Part shown: one piece after another, positions 4,931-5,877 of the stretch
How positions within the stretch are numbered: position 1 is the first letter of the stretch
Layout of the letters: the number at the start of each line of letters is the position of its first letter
NCBI GenBank assembly: GCA_905236375.1
Contig: CAJOOW010000105.1
Location: 1-5,877 of the forward strand
Source of the DNA: an uncultured Alphaproteobacteria bacterium
GTDB lineage: Bacteria; Pseudomonadota; Alphaproteobacteria; RUG11792
Direction: 5' to 3'
DNA length: 5,877 nucleotides
Program-made: the position numbers and the translations under genes
Notes under the pieces: model-generated
The model's input: the letters and a program-made list of their open reading frames with translations, nothing else
The model's database searches: none
Told to the model about the DNA's origin: nothing

Positions 4931-5839
4931 TTAAAGAGAATTTAAAGACGAATCTATTATTTTTTGAAGTAATTCCTCAAAAGATAAGCCAGCAAATTTA
5001 GCAATATCTGGGGCCAGTGAGAGCTCAGTCATTCCTGGCTGAGTGTTTGCTTCCAAAAAATAAACTTGCTTTCCGTCGTATCTAAAATCCATTCTGGCAA
5101 TCCCAGAACAATTACAAACTTTAAAAACATCTTCTGCCATTTTAAACATTTCATCGCGCGATTTTGCTTCCATTTCATAATTTGAAATATGAGAGGAGGC
5201 CCCAGGTTCATATTTGGCTTCATAATCATACGTTTTATGTTCGAAAGTTATCTCAATAGCTCCAATTGCTTTTCCATTTAGCACACAAACCGTAAATTCG
5301 CGCCCTGGAATATATTTCTCAACCATTATTTTTTTACCAAAAGTCCATGGAGTATTGATGAATTTCTGCCATTCTTCTTCCCCAAAAATAGTAAACAATC
5401 CAACACTTGAGCCATTTGCTGTTGGCTTAATAACAAACGGATAAGCCATTTTGTTCTTAATTTCTAAAATATGTTCTGGATCTGTTTCAAATCCATCGGC
5501 AACTCTAACTCCGGCAGATTTAGCTAACTCTTTGCAAATTGTCTTGTCGAAACATATTGCTGAAGCTAAAACGCCACTATTGCTGTATGGAACTCCGAAA
5601 ATATCAAGAACTCCTTGAATAACCCCATCTTCTCCGCCATTTCCATGAAGAATATTAAAAATGAAATCAGGATTTGCTTTATAAAGCTCTTCGGTTATAT
5701 ATTTCAAATCTTTTTTGACATCTATTTCAGTCACGTCATATTGCAACTTTTTGAGTCCATTTGCAACATTTTTGCATGACAAAACAGATATCTCTCGTTC
5801 AGCAGACCAACCGCCATATAAAACCGCTATTTTTTCCAT
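4931..5839 (-). CDS. ddl: D-alanine--D-alanine ligase
   Basis: This ATP-grasp enzyme joins two D-Ala molecules with ATP in the cytoplasm, supplying the dipeptide for peptidoglycan precursors. The 302-residue length is typical of the short Ddl type. Visible motifs in order are GGWSAEREIS (9-18, with E14 matching the substrate-contacting Glu of E. coli DdlB), HGNGGEDGVIQG (65-76), SGVLASAICFDK (88-99), IKPTANGSSVG (137-147, Ser144), EKYIPGREFTV (174-184), YDYEAKY (204-210, Tyr210) and ARMDF through LEANTQPGMT (248-271). D251, E263 and N265 match the magnesium ligands. Tyr210, in place of the His of VanA-type ligases, argues for D-Ala-D-Ala rather than D-Ala-D-Lac synthesis. The start is chosen because MEKIAVLYGG is the normal family N-terminus. 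The upstream frame stays open to the window edge but has no other ATG, GTG or TTG start there. No clear Shine-Dalgarno or terminator is visible. In many alphaproteobacteria ddl follows murB; that cannot be checked here. Confidence 0.96.
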   Translation of the reverse strand: MEKIAVLYGGWSAEREISVLSCKNVANGLKKLQYDVTEIDVKKDLKYITEELYKANPDFIFNILHGNGGEDGVIQGVLDIFGVPYSNSGVLASAICFDKTICKELAKSAGVRVADGFETDPEHILEIKNKMAYPFVIKPTANGSSVGLFTIFGEEEWQKFINTPWTFGKKIMVEKYIPGREFTVCVLNGKAIGAIEITFEHKTYDYEAKYEPGASSHISNYEMEAKSRDEMFKMAEDVFKVCNCSGIARMDFRYDGKQVYFLEANTQPGMTELSLAPDIAKFAGLSFEELLQKIIDSSLNSL

Positions 5840-5877
5840 TTTGTGTTTTAAATCAACAATCCTGAAGGATAGACAGA

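Noticed and set aside
5029..5229. 66-codon minus-strand frame inside ddl
   Set aside because: It overlaps the Ddl C-terminal catalytic motifs in another frame.
4931..5839. VanA-like D-Ala-D-Lac ligase
   Set aside because: The YDYEAKY block with Tyr, not His, at the specificity position indicates an ordinary D-Ala-D-Ala ligase.
5840..5877. Tail of an upstream gene such as murB
   Set aside because: Only 38 bases are present; stops exist in two frames, but the coding content cannot be judged.

Overview
The window is AT-rich DNA that probably comes from an alphaproteobacterium, possibly a host-associated one. Three things point there. Perfect copies of the alphaproteobacterial CtrA box (TTAA-N7-TTAAC) lie upstream of three genes. 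The MarR-type regulator resembles the rhizobial/Liberibacter LdtR group. The type VI secretion protein and the D-Ala-D-Ala ligase indicate a Gram-negative cell wall. The lineage (for example Holosporales-like) is inference; no rRNA or other marker gene is present.

Layout, left to right. (1) 1-1006, minus strand: the N-terminal 335 codons of a long coiled-coil protein with a hydrophobic N-terminal segment, running off the left edge. (2) 1007-1165: its leader with a CtrA-type box, then a GC-rich hairpin behind the next gene. (3) 1166-2353, minus: an exported Ala/Thr/Gln-rich protein with a 75-bp in-frame tandem repeat. (4) 2354-2493: a divergent promoter region centred on a perfectly palindromic CtrA-type box. 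(5) 2494-4296, plus: tssF, the T6SS baseplate subunit, standing without tssE or tssG beside it. (6) 4297-4375: a short convergent gap with nested hairpins. (7) 4376-4828, minus: a MarR/LdtR-like regulator. (8) 4829-4930: its promoter with a third CtrA-type box. (9) 4931-5839, minus: ddl. The last 38 bases hold no assignable feature. No stretch over 300 bases lacks a gene.

The main observation is regulatory. Three minus-strand genes of unrelated type (coiled-coil protein, repeat-rich exported protein, MarR regulator) each carry a perfect TTAA-N7-TTAAC element about 50-65 bp before the start codon. The middle copy also lies in the upstream region of tssF. This suggests that envelope or exported proteins, a T6SS baseplate gene and an envelope-type regulator belong to a common CtrA-controlled programme. 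No RNA gene, insertion sequence, CRISPR array or replication origin was seen.
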